Shown piece by piece: positions 24,946-34,925 of a stretch of 64,000 nt of DNA; positions within the stretch are counted from its first letter, which is position 1, and every line of letters starts with the position of its first letter. Source of the stretch: a virus. The notes under the pieces were generated by a model that saw only the letters and a program-made list of their open reading frames with translations, searched no databases and had not been told where the DNA came from. The stretch lies in the IMG/VR virus record IMGVR_UViG_3300007513_002281, positions 46,044 to 110,043 of that record; one strand, 5' to 3'. The position numbers were made by a program, and so were the translations under genes.

Positions 24946-25672
24946 TACATCAAGAGATCTTGAGAGCTTTCTTAGAATACTAGCTGAAGAGAGTGTTTCT
25001 AACGCTCACAGCGTTATAAAAGAAGATAGATCTCGTGACCCAGCACAAGATCGATATTCAAGAAAGTTGCAAAATAAAGAGATAAAGCATCTGTCCATGG
25101 TAGAACAGGAGGAAGAAGAACTAGAAGACCTTCCAGATCCACAGCGTCAAGAAGGTGAAGAACTACTGCAGCCAGGCTCTGAAGAGAGGGGAGCTGCTTC
25201 CGATGATTCTGATGATCCTGAAGAGGAAAAGACTGCTTCTAGGGCTGCAATACCAGATGATATCAATGATCTCAGACAGGGATATTCAGTTAAAGATCCA
25301 GATGTTAGACCAGAGCTTCAGGCCTATCTTGAAGCACTTGATGATATTGAGATTAAAATTCTTGATAAGTTTTTAGGTGCACTTTCTGGAATATTAAACA
25401 AGAGAATTAAGGCATCAGCAGCTTCAGATCCGAGTGAGGATTTAGATCTTGACTATGTTGAAAAATCTAAAGAAGGGGAAGGTCCTTCTGATGAGCCTGT
25501 TGGTGTTTCTGGCCCGGGTGATGCTCCTTCACCCTCACCGCCCGGAATGCCAATGATGGGACCTGGGGATGAAGAAGAAGAGTTTGAAGACGTATCTCCA
25601 CCAGTTAGAGTTGGTTCACCTCAGCAGCTTGCAGAGATTAGAAGAAAAGTTAGAAAGCTTATGAAAATGTAA
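24926..25672 (+). CDS. Acidic low-complexity tagged protein
   Basis: A 248-residue protein with AGGAG at the right spacing. The N-terminal segment SRDLESFLRILAEES has the L-A-E form of the tag. Long stretches are acidic and Pro/Gly-rich (residues 55-105 and 170-225), with one helical core (125-155). The C-terminus is basic (RRKVRKLMKM). It resembles internal virion proteins more than enzymes. Confidence 0.65.
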   Translation: MSDIRINTSRDLESFLRILAEESVSNAHSVIKEDRSRDPAQDRYSRKLQNKEIKHLSMVEQEEEELEDLPDPQRQEGEELLQPGSEERGAASDDSDDPEEEKTASRAAIPDDINDLRQGYSVKDPDVRPELQAYLEALDDIEIKILDKFLGALSGILNKRIKASAASDPSEDLDLDYVEKSKEGEGPSDEPVGVSGPGDAPSPSPPGMPMMGPGDEEEEFEDVSPPVRVGSPQQLAEIRRKVRKLMKM

Positions 25673-25695
25673 ATTTACCTTTGTCATAATATGAT
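25667..25695 (+). promoter_or_regulatory. Promoter candidate, ATGTAA-17-TATGAT
   Basis: ATGTAA (25667-25672) ends at the upstream stop codon, and TATGAT (25690-25695) follows after 17 bases. It deviates at one base in each element from the window consensus. It would serve the gene at 25728. Confidence 0.5.
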
Positions 25696-25727
25696 TATCC
25701 TAAATATAATTTAATATAGGATTCAAT

Positions 25728-25946
25728 ATGACATCGGAAAATAAATTTAAAGATAAGTCTACAACATACAATATTTTGCTTCCTAACGGTGAATCCATGG
25801 AGCTCAAAGCTACTCCTGAATTTTTTGAAGTCGTAAGAAAGACAATGAATTTATCAATTTTTGAACCTGTAACTGACTCTCATATTAGAAGATTTATTTG
25901 GGAAAGTTGCAATGAAGCCTTTGACAAACATGAAGGAGCATCCTAA
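25728..25946 (+). CDS. Unrecognised 72-residue protein
   Basis: A 72-residue protein after a possible own promoter. It has a short beta hairpin (YNILLPNGESMELKATPEF) and a C-terminal helix. The first part resembles small proteins that read out a parameter with an LPNG turn, but I assign no family. Confidence 0.6.
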   Translation: MTSENKFKDKSTTYNILLPNGESMELKATPEFFEVVRKTMNLSIFEPVTDSHIRRFIWESCNEAFDKHEGAS

Positions 25947-25968
25947 TTAGTTAAAAGGTAATCTTGAT

Positions 25969-26250
25969 ATGAATCCTGGCAAATTAATTAGACAGCTCAT
26001 TAGAGAGTCAATTGCTTCCATGACTGTTTCTCTGTCAGACGGCACAGAAGTTGAGTATGGATCTGAGTCCCACATACAAGAATACGATAGAATGATAGGA
26101 GATCTTCAGAATATCAAGAAGTCTCTAAGGTCTAGGAAGAATAAAGAGAGTAGAAAAGAAGCAGCTGGCCTACAGAATGCTATTGGGTCACTTCGTCATC
26201 TTAGAGCTAAGGCTCTTAGAGCTTATACAAAAAGAAATCTTTTAGATTGA
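25969..26250 (+). CDS. Small tagged protein
   Basis: A 93-residue protein beginning MNPGKLIRQLIRESIASM, a clear member of the tag set (I-R-E). After the tag lies a short strand pair and a basic coiled coil rich in Arg/Lys (residues 50-85). No enzyme motif. A small DNA-associated internal virion protein is one possibility. Confidence 0.65.
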   Translation: MNPGKLIRQLIRESIASMTVSLSDGTEVEYGSESHIQEYDRMIGDLQNIKKSLRSRKNKESRKEAAGLQNAIGSLRHLRAKALRAYTKRNLLD

Positions 26251-26270
26251 TCTATTTTTCATTTACATTC

Positions 26271-26299
26271 ATGTAATTAGCCTTCTTTTATGGTATAAT
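26271..26299 (+). promoter_or_regulatory. Promoter, ATGTAA-17-TATAAT
   Basis: ATGTAA (26271-26276), 17 bases ending in TATGG, then TATAAT (26294-26299): extended -10 form of the window class. It precedes the gene at 26316, whose AGGAGG lies at 26305-26310. Confidence 0.65.
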
Positions 26300-26315
26300 A
26301 TACCAGGAGGTAACA

Positions 26316-28040
26316 TTGAATGTAGGAATTTTTGCAGGTGGCTTTAAGCCGTTTCATGTCGGTCACTTTTCAAGGCTGTGTCAGTCTGTTAGAGAGTGTG
26401 ATAAGACATACATTTTCTATGGTGTTTCGCCTAGAAAGAAGGGATCTGAAGTAACATTCTCTGAGAAGAATGCTCTTCAGGTATTTAATATTACAAAACG
26501 AGCAATCAATAAAAAATATGGTGACCGGGTCGAGGTCATCAAGTCTACAAATCCAGTCACATCTGTCTATGAGACAATTATTGAAAATCACGGTAGTAAA
26601 AATACTGTCAGACTATTTGGTAGAGAATCTGACCTTAAGAAATACTATAAGTCTTACATCGGAACTCAAAAAGAAAAAAAGTATTTTGGAAACATGCTTT
26701 CTGAGAACAGGCTGATCTTTATTGATGATGCTAGCCCGACAATTATTTCAGAATACTTTCCAGATAAAAGTAGCACGCAGCTGAGCCAGTTAATAGAACT
26801 TAGCGGAAGTCAGTTTAGAAAGAATATTGAAGATGCTAAGATTAATGATCTTTTTGACTCTTTGCCTCCAATTCTGTCGCTTAGGGACAAGATTGACATC
26901 TTGCTAGGTCTTAATCTTTCACTTTCAAATTCTAATACAGTTAGTCACATAGACCACCTTTATGAAATGATTGATCTAACAGTCAACGAATTTCATGATC
27001 TTATTAACGATGTTGCTAACGGCAGTGTCCAGGACATGCAAGAGAAAATGGATGGTCAAAATCTTACATTTACTTTCTACAATGACCAGATCCGATTCCT
27101 TACCAAGGGACCAAATATTACGCGTATTTTAAATTCTGCCAAGGGAAGGTCTGAGATCATTGAAGACTATGGTCACATGCCTGAAATAAGAGATGCTTTT
27201 CTTTGGGCAATGGACCTTATTGAGCCTGTGGCTTTAAGTTATTCTCATCTATTTAAAGGGGGTCTTGTCGTCGTTGAAGCAGCTCTTCTTCACCATAAGT
27301 CTTCTAATACAATTGCTTATGATAAAGATCAGATAAGGATTATTGGACCGAGCACGCCAATTGGAGGTGTTCTATACAACGAAGTCGGGTTTAAAGAGCT
27401 TTTTAAAGATTTAGAAATTAAGACCCAGGGTACAGTCTCAATGGTTCCTGTTATTGATAAGCTTGGAGAGTGTGATTCTCAGTTTTTACAATGTATACAT
27501 GATGAGTTTAGAGATGCTGTCTTTAAAGATGACAAAACAATTCAGGATGTTCTTGTTTCACATGCTGTACAGCACATAAAAAGAGAAACAGCCTTAAATG
27601 ACTGTCTGTTGTATCCAGGGGCACTTCGTCTTGTAACAGGTAGTAAATGTCATCTAACTAGGAAAATGTGTAACCAGATAGGCCCAGAGCAATGGAAAGT
27701 ATATAAAGAGATTGAAGCAGATAGAAAGATTCACATGATGATAATTCGAGAGCCGATTGAGTCTTTATTGGTTAAGTTGCATAATAACATTCAATCCAGA
27801 ATTACTAGAAATCTAAATTGCACTAATATTAATGAAATTAATTCCTTTATAGATAGAGACATTCATGATCTATCTTGTGAAGAAGAGAAGCAATGTATTC
27901 TCTTTATTAAGAATAGAATTGAAATGCTAGACCATACTGAAGGTATTGTGTTTAAATGGAGAGGAAGGTTGACTAAGCTGACTGGTCATTTTACCAGGCT
28001 AAACAGGGCACGCTGGATTGCCAGGAGAAATCAAAATTGA
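26316..28040 (+). CDS. NMN-adenylyltransferase-like domain fused to ligase-like nucleotidyltransferase
   Basis: A 574-residue protein starting with TTG five bases after a perfect AGGAGG; no ATG is near. Residues 1-190 are a HIGH-family nucleotidylyltransferase: FAGGFKPFHVGHF (about 6-18) and SGSQFRKNI (about 165), as in NadM/PanC-like enzymes. From about 235 the sequence changes to a covalent-nucleotidyltransferase pattern: K244-M-D-G (ligase motif I) and E542-GIVFKW (motif IV), followed by LTKLTG as a possible motif V. RNA/DNA ligases and capping enzymes use these residues. Joined activities could mean NAD-linked or nucleic-acid repair chemistry; substrate unknown. The next gene's TTG overlaps the stop. 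Confidence 0.68.
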   Translation: MNVGIFAGGFKPFHVGHFSRLCQSVRECDKTYIFYGVSPRKKGSEVTFSEKNALQVFNITKRAINKKYGDRVEVIKSTNPVTSVYETIIENHGSKNTVRLFGRESDLKKYYKSYIGTQKEKKYFGNMLSENRLIFIDDASPTIISEYFPDKSSTQLSQLIELSGSQFRKNIEDAKINDLFDSLPPILSLRDKIDILLGLNLSLSNSNTVSHIDHLYEMIDLTVNEFHDLINDVANGSVQDMQEKMDGQNLTFTFYNDQIRFLTKGPNITRILNSAKGRSEIIEDYGHMPEIRDAFLWAMDLIEPVALSYSHLFKGGLVVVEAALLHHKSSNTIAYDKDQIRIIGPSTPIGGVLYNEVGFKELFKDLEIKTQGTVSMVPVIDKLGECDSQFLQCIHDEFRDAVFKDDKTIQDVLVSHAVQHIKRETALNDCLLYPGALRLVTGSKCHLTRKMCNQIGPEQWKVYKEIEADRKIHMMIIREPIESLLVKLHNNIQSRITRNLNCTNINEINSFIDRDIHDLSCEEEKQCILFIKNRIEMLDHTEGIVFKWRGRLTKLTGHFTRLNRARWIARRNQN

Positions 28041-28714
28041 GTAACAATGTATTTAAGCATCTAGAAGTTGATTTAGTTACGAGGACATCTAAAAAAGACT
28101 GTAACCTAATTGTTAATAATCTAAAAGAGATTCTTGGAGCAAGGGTAATTCCATTTGGGTCTACATGTGAGTGGGAATGGTCTGGAGATGTCGATGCTGT
28201 CGTTGAGTGTAAAAATAAGATGATGCTATGGAATAAGCTTCGTAATAGCTTTAAAGAGGTTAAGAAGTGCGGCAGCCTTTTTTCAATCTTATACCATCAC
28301 AAGCCCACAGGATTTGTTCAGGTTGATCTATTGCCTTCTTCAAATCCAGAGCATGATGCCTGGAGTCTCTCAGGCGGGCTGCCCGGTGGTGTCAAGGGAA
28401 AGTACAGGAACATGGCTCTTTGTTACCTTGCCAAGAAGATGAGCGCTGAGGCTGGGTTTAAGATTACGTTTGCATCTCCCGGGGGTCTTGGGCAACCAGG
28501 AAATAGAATTACAGATCCTCAGTCTATTTTGAACTATCTAAAAGTTCCCTGCGACCCAGAGACAGCAATGTCGCTAGAGGGAATTGTTGAATCTCTTGCT
28601 AGGGACAATCAGTCTGATCGTCTTGTAGGATTTGATAGCTATATTAGAGGGCCAAAGAATCAAACATCAGAGCAGATAGAGCGTGCAATTAAATATATAA
28701 ATGCAATGATCTGA
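28037..28714 (+). CDS. Pol-beta-type nucleotidyltransferase
   Basis: A 225-residue protein starting TTG in a TTGA overlap. FGSTCEWEWSGDVDAVVE (about residues 40-57) is the GS...DxD signature of the polymerase-beta nucleotidyltransferase superfamily, and VQVDLLPS near 95 supplies the third acidic residue. Members add nucleotides to tRNA, protein or antibiotics. Translational coupling with the ligase-like fusion upstream suggests a joint nucleotide-transfer or repair role. Confidence 0.72.
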   Translation: MSNNVFKHLEVDLVTRTSKKDCNLIVNNLKEILGARVIPFGSTCEWEWSGDVDAVVECKNKMMLWNKLRNSFKEVKKCGSLFSILYHHKPTGFVQVDLLPSSNPEHDAWSLSGGLPGGVKGKYRNMALCYLAKKMSAEAGFKITFASPGGLGQPGNRITDPQSILNYLKVPCDPETAMSLEGIVESLARDNQSDRLVGFDSYIRGPKNQTSEQIERAIKYINAMI

Positions 28715-28736
28715 GATAATTAATCTAGAGGCCTGC

Positions 28737-30227
28737 ATGAAAGTAAGTGAACTTTATCTACGCCAGCTTGTAAGAGATAGTCTTTTCAAAAGACTCGTCA
28801 CTGAAGCTGATGCCGAAGAAGAAGATTTTGAGAGGGAGATGCCTGAAATACTCCCCCCGGAAATATATGAGCCTAGTGAGTCTGTTCAAGGCGAACCCGA
28901 CGAGCCAGAGCCTGAAGAAGATTCTAGTGAGGCTGATAAGGTAGTTGTTAATCTATCTACAGCAGCAGGCATGGAGGTTGCAACAGCATTAATATCTGCA
29001 AATCCAGATAGAGTAAAATATGGTAGAAGGCTAGACAGAGTAGATAGGCTTTATCCTGTAAAGGATCCAGAAAATCCTGTGACGCAGGCTGAGTTTATTG
29101 AGATGATAAAGCGTGCTTTCAAGCCTGAAGCGGGTCACATCTGGACCATTTCAAAAAGAAGCGAGATGTTTGGGTTGCAAAATAAAAGCGGAAAATTTCC
29201 TATCACAGTATTTATTCCACACCCTGACCAAATTGCAAGTGCTAATCCTGGCGAAGCCATTCCGACCATGCTAACTCAGGGAAGGAACGAGGGTGATGAG
29301 TATGAGGAGGCTGCATACACTGAGTTTTCTGAAGCGTCTAAGGGAAGCAAAGTGTCTCCATTGGTTAAGTCTGTAATTGATGGAATATCAAAAGACAGAG
29401 TCAAGAGAGACCTTGACCCTATCGACATCGTGAAATGGAATGTTCGGAGTACAGGAACTGAGAGTACAAAGCTCCCTTTTACAGACGAGGTCAGGGATGT
29501 TGGAGAAACAATATCAGACATAACACTTGAGCGAGGAGATGATAAAGTCTATATCTCGCTTAAGAACAAGAAAGGGTCTACAATAGCTAACAGGGGCTAT
29601 TCAGGAAAGTTTTCATTTAGTGATGATGATTCTGTTGTTTTTAATGTGGATGGCGGTGCAAAGAGGTCGCAGCCTGCTCTTAAGAAAATTGATGAATTTT
29701 TAAAAGCTCTCGGTGTCAACACAGGTATTGCTGCTAAAGGGTTCCAGGATTACGCTAAGTATAGCACATTAGATGATGAGCAAAAGCTTGATCTTGGTAG
29801 CGTTGACTATAAATTTAATACACAGCCCGAACTTTTAAAGCTCTTTAAAGACAAGCTGCAAGTAGATGAAGAGAAGGTTAATAATTTTCTTAGAGCCTCA
29901 GTTGGAATGGGATACTACTACGTTAGAGAAGTTTCACCAGGTAAAGCAAAAGTTATTCCGCTATTGACTAGAGAAGAGCTTGATGACTTTGTCGGTAAGA
30001 TAGATGTTAACAGCCTTGAGATCTTATACCCAGAGGCAAACAATGATAGACAGTCGAAAGGTATAGAGCTTAAGGTTAAAACGAAGGGCAAGGAAGATAG
30101 ACCGTATAAAGCTTTTAAAGTCAGAGTGAGAAATACAGATGGTGAGATTCTTCCCAATAAGATGCAAGTCGATGTTGTCAAAGAGGAGTTCATGAGAAAA
30201 TGGGTCAAGAAATTCCTAAAAAAATAG
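28737..30227 (+). CDS. Tagged protein with possible PD-(D/E)XK-like core
   Basis: A 496-residue protein beginning MKVSELYLRQLVRDSLFKRL, tag-like but with R-D instead of x-E; LVTEAD follows. Residues 40-65 are acidic. Near residues 260-285, SDITLERGDDKVYISLKNKKG followed by a NRGYSG turn recalls the D...xSLK core of restriction-like nucleases seen in some marine phage proteins, but catalytic residues are not certain. The C-terminus is basic (KWVKKFLKK). A packaged nuclease is a hypothesis only. Confidence 0.6.
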   Translation: MKVSELYLRQLVRDSLFKRLVTEADAEEEDFEREMPEILPPEIYEPSESVQGEPDEPEPEEDSSEADKVVVNLSTAAGMEVATALISANPDRVKYGRRLDRVDRLYPVKDPENPVTQAEFIEMIKRAFKPEAGHIWTISKRSEMFGLQNKSGKFPITVFIPHPDQIASANPGEAIPTMLTQGRNEGDEYEEAAYTEFSEASKGSKVSPLVKSVIDGISKDRVKRDLDPIDIVKWNVRSTGTESTKLPFTDEVRDVGETISDITLERGDDKVYISLKNKKGSTIANRGYSGKFSFSDDDSVVFNVDGGAKRSQPALKKIDEFLKALGVNTGIAAKGFQDYAKYSTLDDEQKLDLGSVDYKFNTQPELLKLFKDKLQVDEEKVNNFLRASVGMGYYYVREVSPGKAKVIPLLTREELDDFVGKIDVNSLEILYPEANNDRQSKGIELKVKTKGKEDRPYKAFKVRVRNTDGEILPNKMQVDVVKEEFMRKWVKKFLKK

Positions 30228-30475
30228 AGGAGCAGCTTGAGATTGTTGCTTCCTACGCTGGTGATTGTGATGACTGGGTAACCATTAAGAAAGAAGTGAT
30301 GCGTGCTCTCCCGCCCACCCTAAGAAAATTTTTTTCCACCAGGGATCCCAGGACAAAGGAGCAGTGGTTAAACCCATTTGAAATGAAGCTCATTGAAGCC
30401 TATCGAGATATAACTGATACAGTTCTTATTCTTAGAACGCTAGAAGAAAGAAGAGAATTATTTGGTCCACTTTGA
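30200..30475 (+). CDS. Unrecognised helical protein
   Basis: A 91-residue protein overlapping the previous gene by 28 bases. Helical, with Trp-containing segments and basic residues (RALPPTLRKFFSTRDPR). No family recognised. Probably co-translated with the tagged protein upstream. Confidence 0.55.
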   Translation: MGQEIPKKIEEQLEIVASYAGDCDDWVTIKKEVMRALPPTLRKFFSTRDPRTKEQWLNPFEMKLIEAYRDITDTVLILRTLEERRELFGPL

Positions 30476-30501
30476 TTTAACTTTCTTAAGAATGTTATAA
30501 T
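30472..30501 (+). promoter_or_regulatory. Promoter candidate, TTGATT-18-TATAAT
   Basis: TTGATT (30472-30477), an 18-base spacer and TATAAT (30496-30501). It resembles the site at 13006 rather than the GTGTAA class and precedes the gene at 30537. Confidence 0.5.
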
Positions 30502-30536
30502 ATTGATTGTTCACACACTTAGATGGAGTAATGACC

Positions 30537-30884
30537 ATGAGTTCAAAGACAAGCTGGATCCCCGAGATCATGTATGAAGATGTAGACGAGGGCTCTTCCT
30601 CAATTCCCTTTGTCATGGTTCCTGAGGAAGAGGAGATGCCCACCCTACTTTACATATTTGAGAGTCGTCACACTGGAGAGTTTGAACCGGGACTTGATGG
30701 AGAGGAGGTTCCTGTTGTGCAGTGGGATCTTCACCAATATGCTGACATGATGATTTTAAAGGAAAGGGTAGATGAAGAGACGTATGATACAATTCGCGTC
30801 GCCCTGGGACTAGACCCTCTAGAAGATGCAGTCAGGAAGGGACAGGGAATCACTCAGGATGTTAGAAATAATCTAAATATCTGA
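30537..30884 (+). CDS. Unrecognised acidic protein
   Basis: A 115-residue acidic protein. The ATG at 30537 is eight bases after GGAG; ATG 30531 is too close. Residues 20-75 hold several beta-like strands around a Glu-rich loop, followed by two helices. No motif recognised. Confidence 0.6.
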   Translation: MSSKTSWIPEIMYEDVDEGSSSIPFVMVPEEEEMPTLLYIFESRHTGEFEPGLDGEEVPVVQWDLHQYADMMILKERVDEETYDTIRVALGLDPLEDAVRKGQGITQDVRNNLNI

Positions 30885-30945
30885 CGGTAATCTTAGGTAA
30901 TTTTCTCACGGGTCGAATACTTAAAAATGATGGAGGAATATCCTT

Positions 30946-31434
30946 ATGCGCTTTAATGCAAACAGGCTTGCTAGACTTGCAGGTCTTTCTAATGATTCAG
31001 GCTCAGGCGTTCTAAGAGAGGGACGCCAGCTACAAGAGCTTCAAAATAGCCGTGAAAGAGATGAGTACGGTGAAGACGGAGACTACGGCGATGAGATGCT
31101 TGCTGAGGACAGAGACGACGACGACGAGGTCCTTGAGATAAGTGAGACTATGCTTAGGGACGAGATTCGTCGCATGAGAGTGGCTCGACTTAATGAGAGC
31201 AGGACTAGGCAATCTGTGGCAAGAAAGACTTCTCGTCACAGAAGAAGACGTCAGGATAGCTCAGCGCTTCAAGAGGCAAAGCTTCGAAAGGAGATTAGAA
31301 GTCAGATCAGTGAGATCTTTGAAGATCTTCAGCTGACAAGCAAGTGGATCTACGGTAAGAATCTTCCCAGAAGAAGCTCACCTGGCAGGGTCACGATGGG
31401 TGCACCCGGAATTGGATTCAAAAACTTTAAGTAA
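30946..31434 (+). CDS. Basic/acidic protein with variant N-terminal tag
   Basis: A 162-residue protein. MRFNANRLARLAGL is a second type of basic amphipathic N-terminus, followed by VLREG with L-R-E, a possible prohead-protease site. An acidic run (residues 43-65) precedes an Arg-rich region (85-105) and a C-terminal helix with a Gly-rich tail. The charge pattern suits an internal head or scaffold-like protein. It is followed by a strong terminator. Confidence 0.65.
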   Translation: MRFNANRLARLAGLSNDSGSGVLREGRQLQELQNSRERDEYGEDGDYGDEMLAEDRDDDDEVLEISETMLRDEIRRMRVARLNESRTRQSVARKTSRHRRRRQDSSALQEAKLRKEIRSQISEIFEDLQLTSKWIYGKNLPRRSSPGRVTMGAPGIGFKNFK

Positions 31435-31457
31435 TAATCACATCACAATATCCATAT

Positions 31458-31487
31458 AAAAGGGCCGGTAATTTACCGGCCCTTTTA
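31458..31487 (+). terminator. Rho-independent terminator
   Basis: A near-continuous inverted repeat AAAAGGGCCGGTAA / TTACCGGCCCTTTT (31458-31486) with a T-rich end. The symmetric A/T flanks would also permit termination from the other strand. Confidence 0.9.
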
Positions 31488-31489
31488 TT

Positions 31490-31518
31490 GTGTACACACA
31501 GATAATTTTGTTTATAAT
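31490..31518 (+). promoter_or_regulatory. Promoter, GTGTAC-17-TATAAT
   Basis: GTGTAC (31490-31495) directly after the terminator, 17-base spacer, TATAAT (31513-31518). It serves the gene at 31539 and probably the GroEL unit downstream. Confidence 0.7.
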
Positions 31519-31538
31519 CTCTATAGGAGATTATGATT

Positions 31539-31961
31539 ATGAGATATGACGTTGGGCAGGTTGTGTTCCTCCTCTCTAAAAAAGACATGAAAGTCTTCCC
31601 GGCTCAGGTCGTGGAAGAGATTATATCAAAGAAGATCGACGGTGAGAACGTTACCTACGTTGCACGTTTGCCAAACAAGGATCGATCTGAGGTTAGTCTT
31701 AGTGAGGTTAATGCGACTGTTTTTAAAGATGCAAAATCGCTCAAGGGACATATGATTAGGTCTGCGACAGAATCGATTACATCCCTTGTGTCTGCTGCTG
31801 AGCAGCTAGCTGAAAGATCTTTTGATGCTGTTGCCAAAGAAACTGATCAACCATTTGAGATAAAGGGAGAAGTTTCTGGTGACTTAGCAGAGGTTGACCT
31901 AGGGAATGGAATTAAGGCAAAGATCAATCTTAATGAGGTCCCGCCAGATATAGCGATCTAG
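31539..31961 (+). CDS. Protein with SH3-like N-terminal barrel
   Basis: About 140 residues; ATG 31539 is nine bases after AGGAG, ATG 31533 only three. The first 60 residues (YDVGQVVFLLSKKDMKVFPAQVVEEI) look like a small SH3-like barrel, related in pattern to the GDLV proteins in this window. A helix and an acidic beta hairpin follow. It lies first in the transcript leading to groEL. Function unknown. Confidence 0.6.
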   Translation: MRYDVGQVVFLLSKKDMKVFPAQVVEEIISKKIDGENVTYVARLPNKDRSEVSLSEVNATVFKDAKSLKGHMIRSATESITSLVSAAEQLAERSFDAVAKETDQPFEIKGEVSGDLAEVDLGNGIKAKINLNEVPPDIAI

Positions 31962-32030
31962 TCGATCGTTTTATACGAACTGCTATTAACTGTTTGTCTT
32001 TTATTGATAGCTTTATGACAGGAGTGAATT

Positions 32031-33822
<1,792 letters not shown>

Positions 33823-33881
33823 TTTGTTTTTATATTGAAAGTTTAACACAGCCTACTTAATTATAGAAGGGTGGCTTGCTA

Positions 33882-34223
33882 ATGCTCACAGAGAATGAAA
33901 ATCTTAGACTTAGACGTGATATTGAGAAGACAACATTGCGACTTATCATGGACCAGAATGCCCATGTTCCAGATACGCTGACTAGAATTAGAGTTCTTCC
34001 GACAGTGGCTGTCGTTGGTCAAAAAGAAAAGGTTCAGAGAACTGAGGCGCAAAATGCTGTTCTTGATGTTTACGTTAAGTTTTTACCAACATCTGGTAGT
34101 CTAATTAAGACGCTTATGTCTCTTGGAAAGATGATAAAGGGACTACCTGGTGTCAAGATTGTCCGAGTTCTTGCTGTTAACAATAGAAAGGTTCAGCGCA
34201 AAGGAAAGCCGATAGTAATATGA
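33882..34223 (+). CDS. Unrecognised alpha/beta protein
   Basis: A 113-residue protein; ATG 33882 is chosen (TTG 33876 in frame). It has a strand-helix-strand pattern with conserved-looking RIRVLPTVAVVGQ and VYVKFLPTSG...GVKIVRVLAVNN, suggesting a ferredoxin-like fold. No catalytic motif. The next gene overlaps by 4 bases. Confidence 0.6.
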   Translation: MLTENENLRLRRDIEKTTLRLIMDQNAHVPDTLTRIRVLPTVAVVGQKEKVQRTEAQNAVLDVYVKFLPTSGSLIKTLMSLGKMIKGLPGVKIVRVLAVNNRKVQRKGKPIVI

Positions 34224-34435
34224 GCAAGTCAAAATACACAAAGCTTGTCGCTTCATATAGAACTGATCTTTCACTAGGCTTGCAGTGGGCACGTGCAAAT
34301 AAGTCGATTACTGGACCGGCAGAGATTCAGAAGTCAGGTGACGTCTACTACGCGAGGGTGAAGCTAAAGAAAGGAAAGGCATTTCTAAAGAATCTCATAA
34401 GTGATAAGTTTGGTAGTTTTATAAAAGTTAAGTAG
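34220..34435 (+). CDS. Small basic protein
   Basis: A 71-residue lysine-rich protein (ATGA overlap) with a helix and two beta strands (DVYYARVKLKKGKAFLKNL). It may bind nucleic acid, but no family is recognised. Confidence 0.55.
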   Translation: MSKSKYTKLVASYRTDLSLGLQWARANKSITGPAEIQKSGDVYYARVKLKKGKAFLKNLISDKFGSFIKVK

Positions 34436-34439
34436 TTTC

Positions 34440-34468
34440 GTGTAAACTTAGGCTGTTTATGATACAAT
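34440..34468 (+). promoter_or_regulatory. Promoter, GTGTAA-17-TACAAT
   Basis: GTGTAA (34440-34445, extended to CGTGTAAAC), 17-base spacer and TACAAT (34463-34468). It precedes the small gene at 34528 and possibly the sigma gene. Confidence 0.7.
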
Positions 34469-34527
34469 TAAAGGGTGCTAATTAAGGTACACAAAAAATA
34501 GATCAATAATTTTTGGGGTAATTACTC

Positions 34528-34755
34528 ATGAATAATATCGATGAACTAGCCGTTATGGCTGAAGATAAGCTGACAGGCCTTTTTCTTAGAACACGCAGTG
34601 ACATTAAGAGGGCTCGACGAAGAAATGACAAGAAGGCTGTTGCAGATTATGAGATCGATCTTTGCTATATTCAGCGTGAGATTGAGATTAGGCATGAAAG
34701 AAAGAAGGCCCATGCCCAATACACTTCTGTAAATCCAAGAAAGTTTAGTGCTTAA
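34528..34755 (+). CDS. Small basic helical protein
   Basis: A 75-residue Arg/Lys-rich helical protein under its own GTGTAA-class promoter. The 60-residue central helix (LFLRTRSDIKRARRRND...) could bind nucleic acid or RNA polymerase. No known family. Directly upstream of the sigma gene. Confidence 0.6.
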   Translation: MNNIDELAVMAEDKLTGLFLRTRSDIKRARRRNDKKAVADYEIDLCYIQREIEIRHERKKAHAQYTSVNPRKFSA

Positions 34756-34925
34756 TTAAAGCCTTTTCTTTTGTAACTGGGTGTCTATATTAATAGTACA
34801 CTTGGTATATCATTTTTTGATTATTTCTATATGATCAAATACTTAAATCCAATCTTTTAAAGATAAATTATATTTTTTATTTTATGAAGATTTTCTTTTT
34901 CTATATCTTTAAAAAGGAAAAATAA
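34756..34925. other. AT-rich intergenic region before the sigma gene
   Basis: This 170-base gap is extremely AT-rich, with TATATC (34806-34811) preceded by GTGTCT at 19 bases and an AAAAAGGAAAAA ribosome-binding site before 34926. No hairpin terminator or gene is seen. It may contain a weak or differently regulated promoter. Confidence 0.4.
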
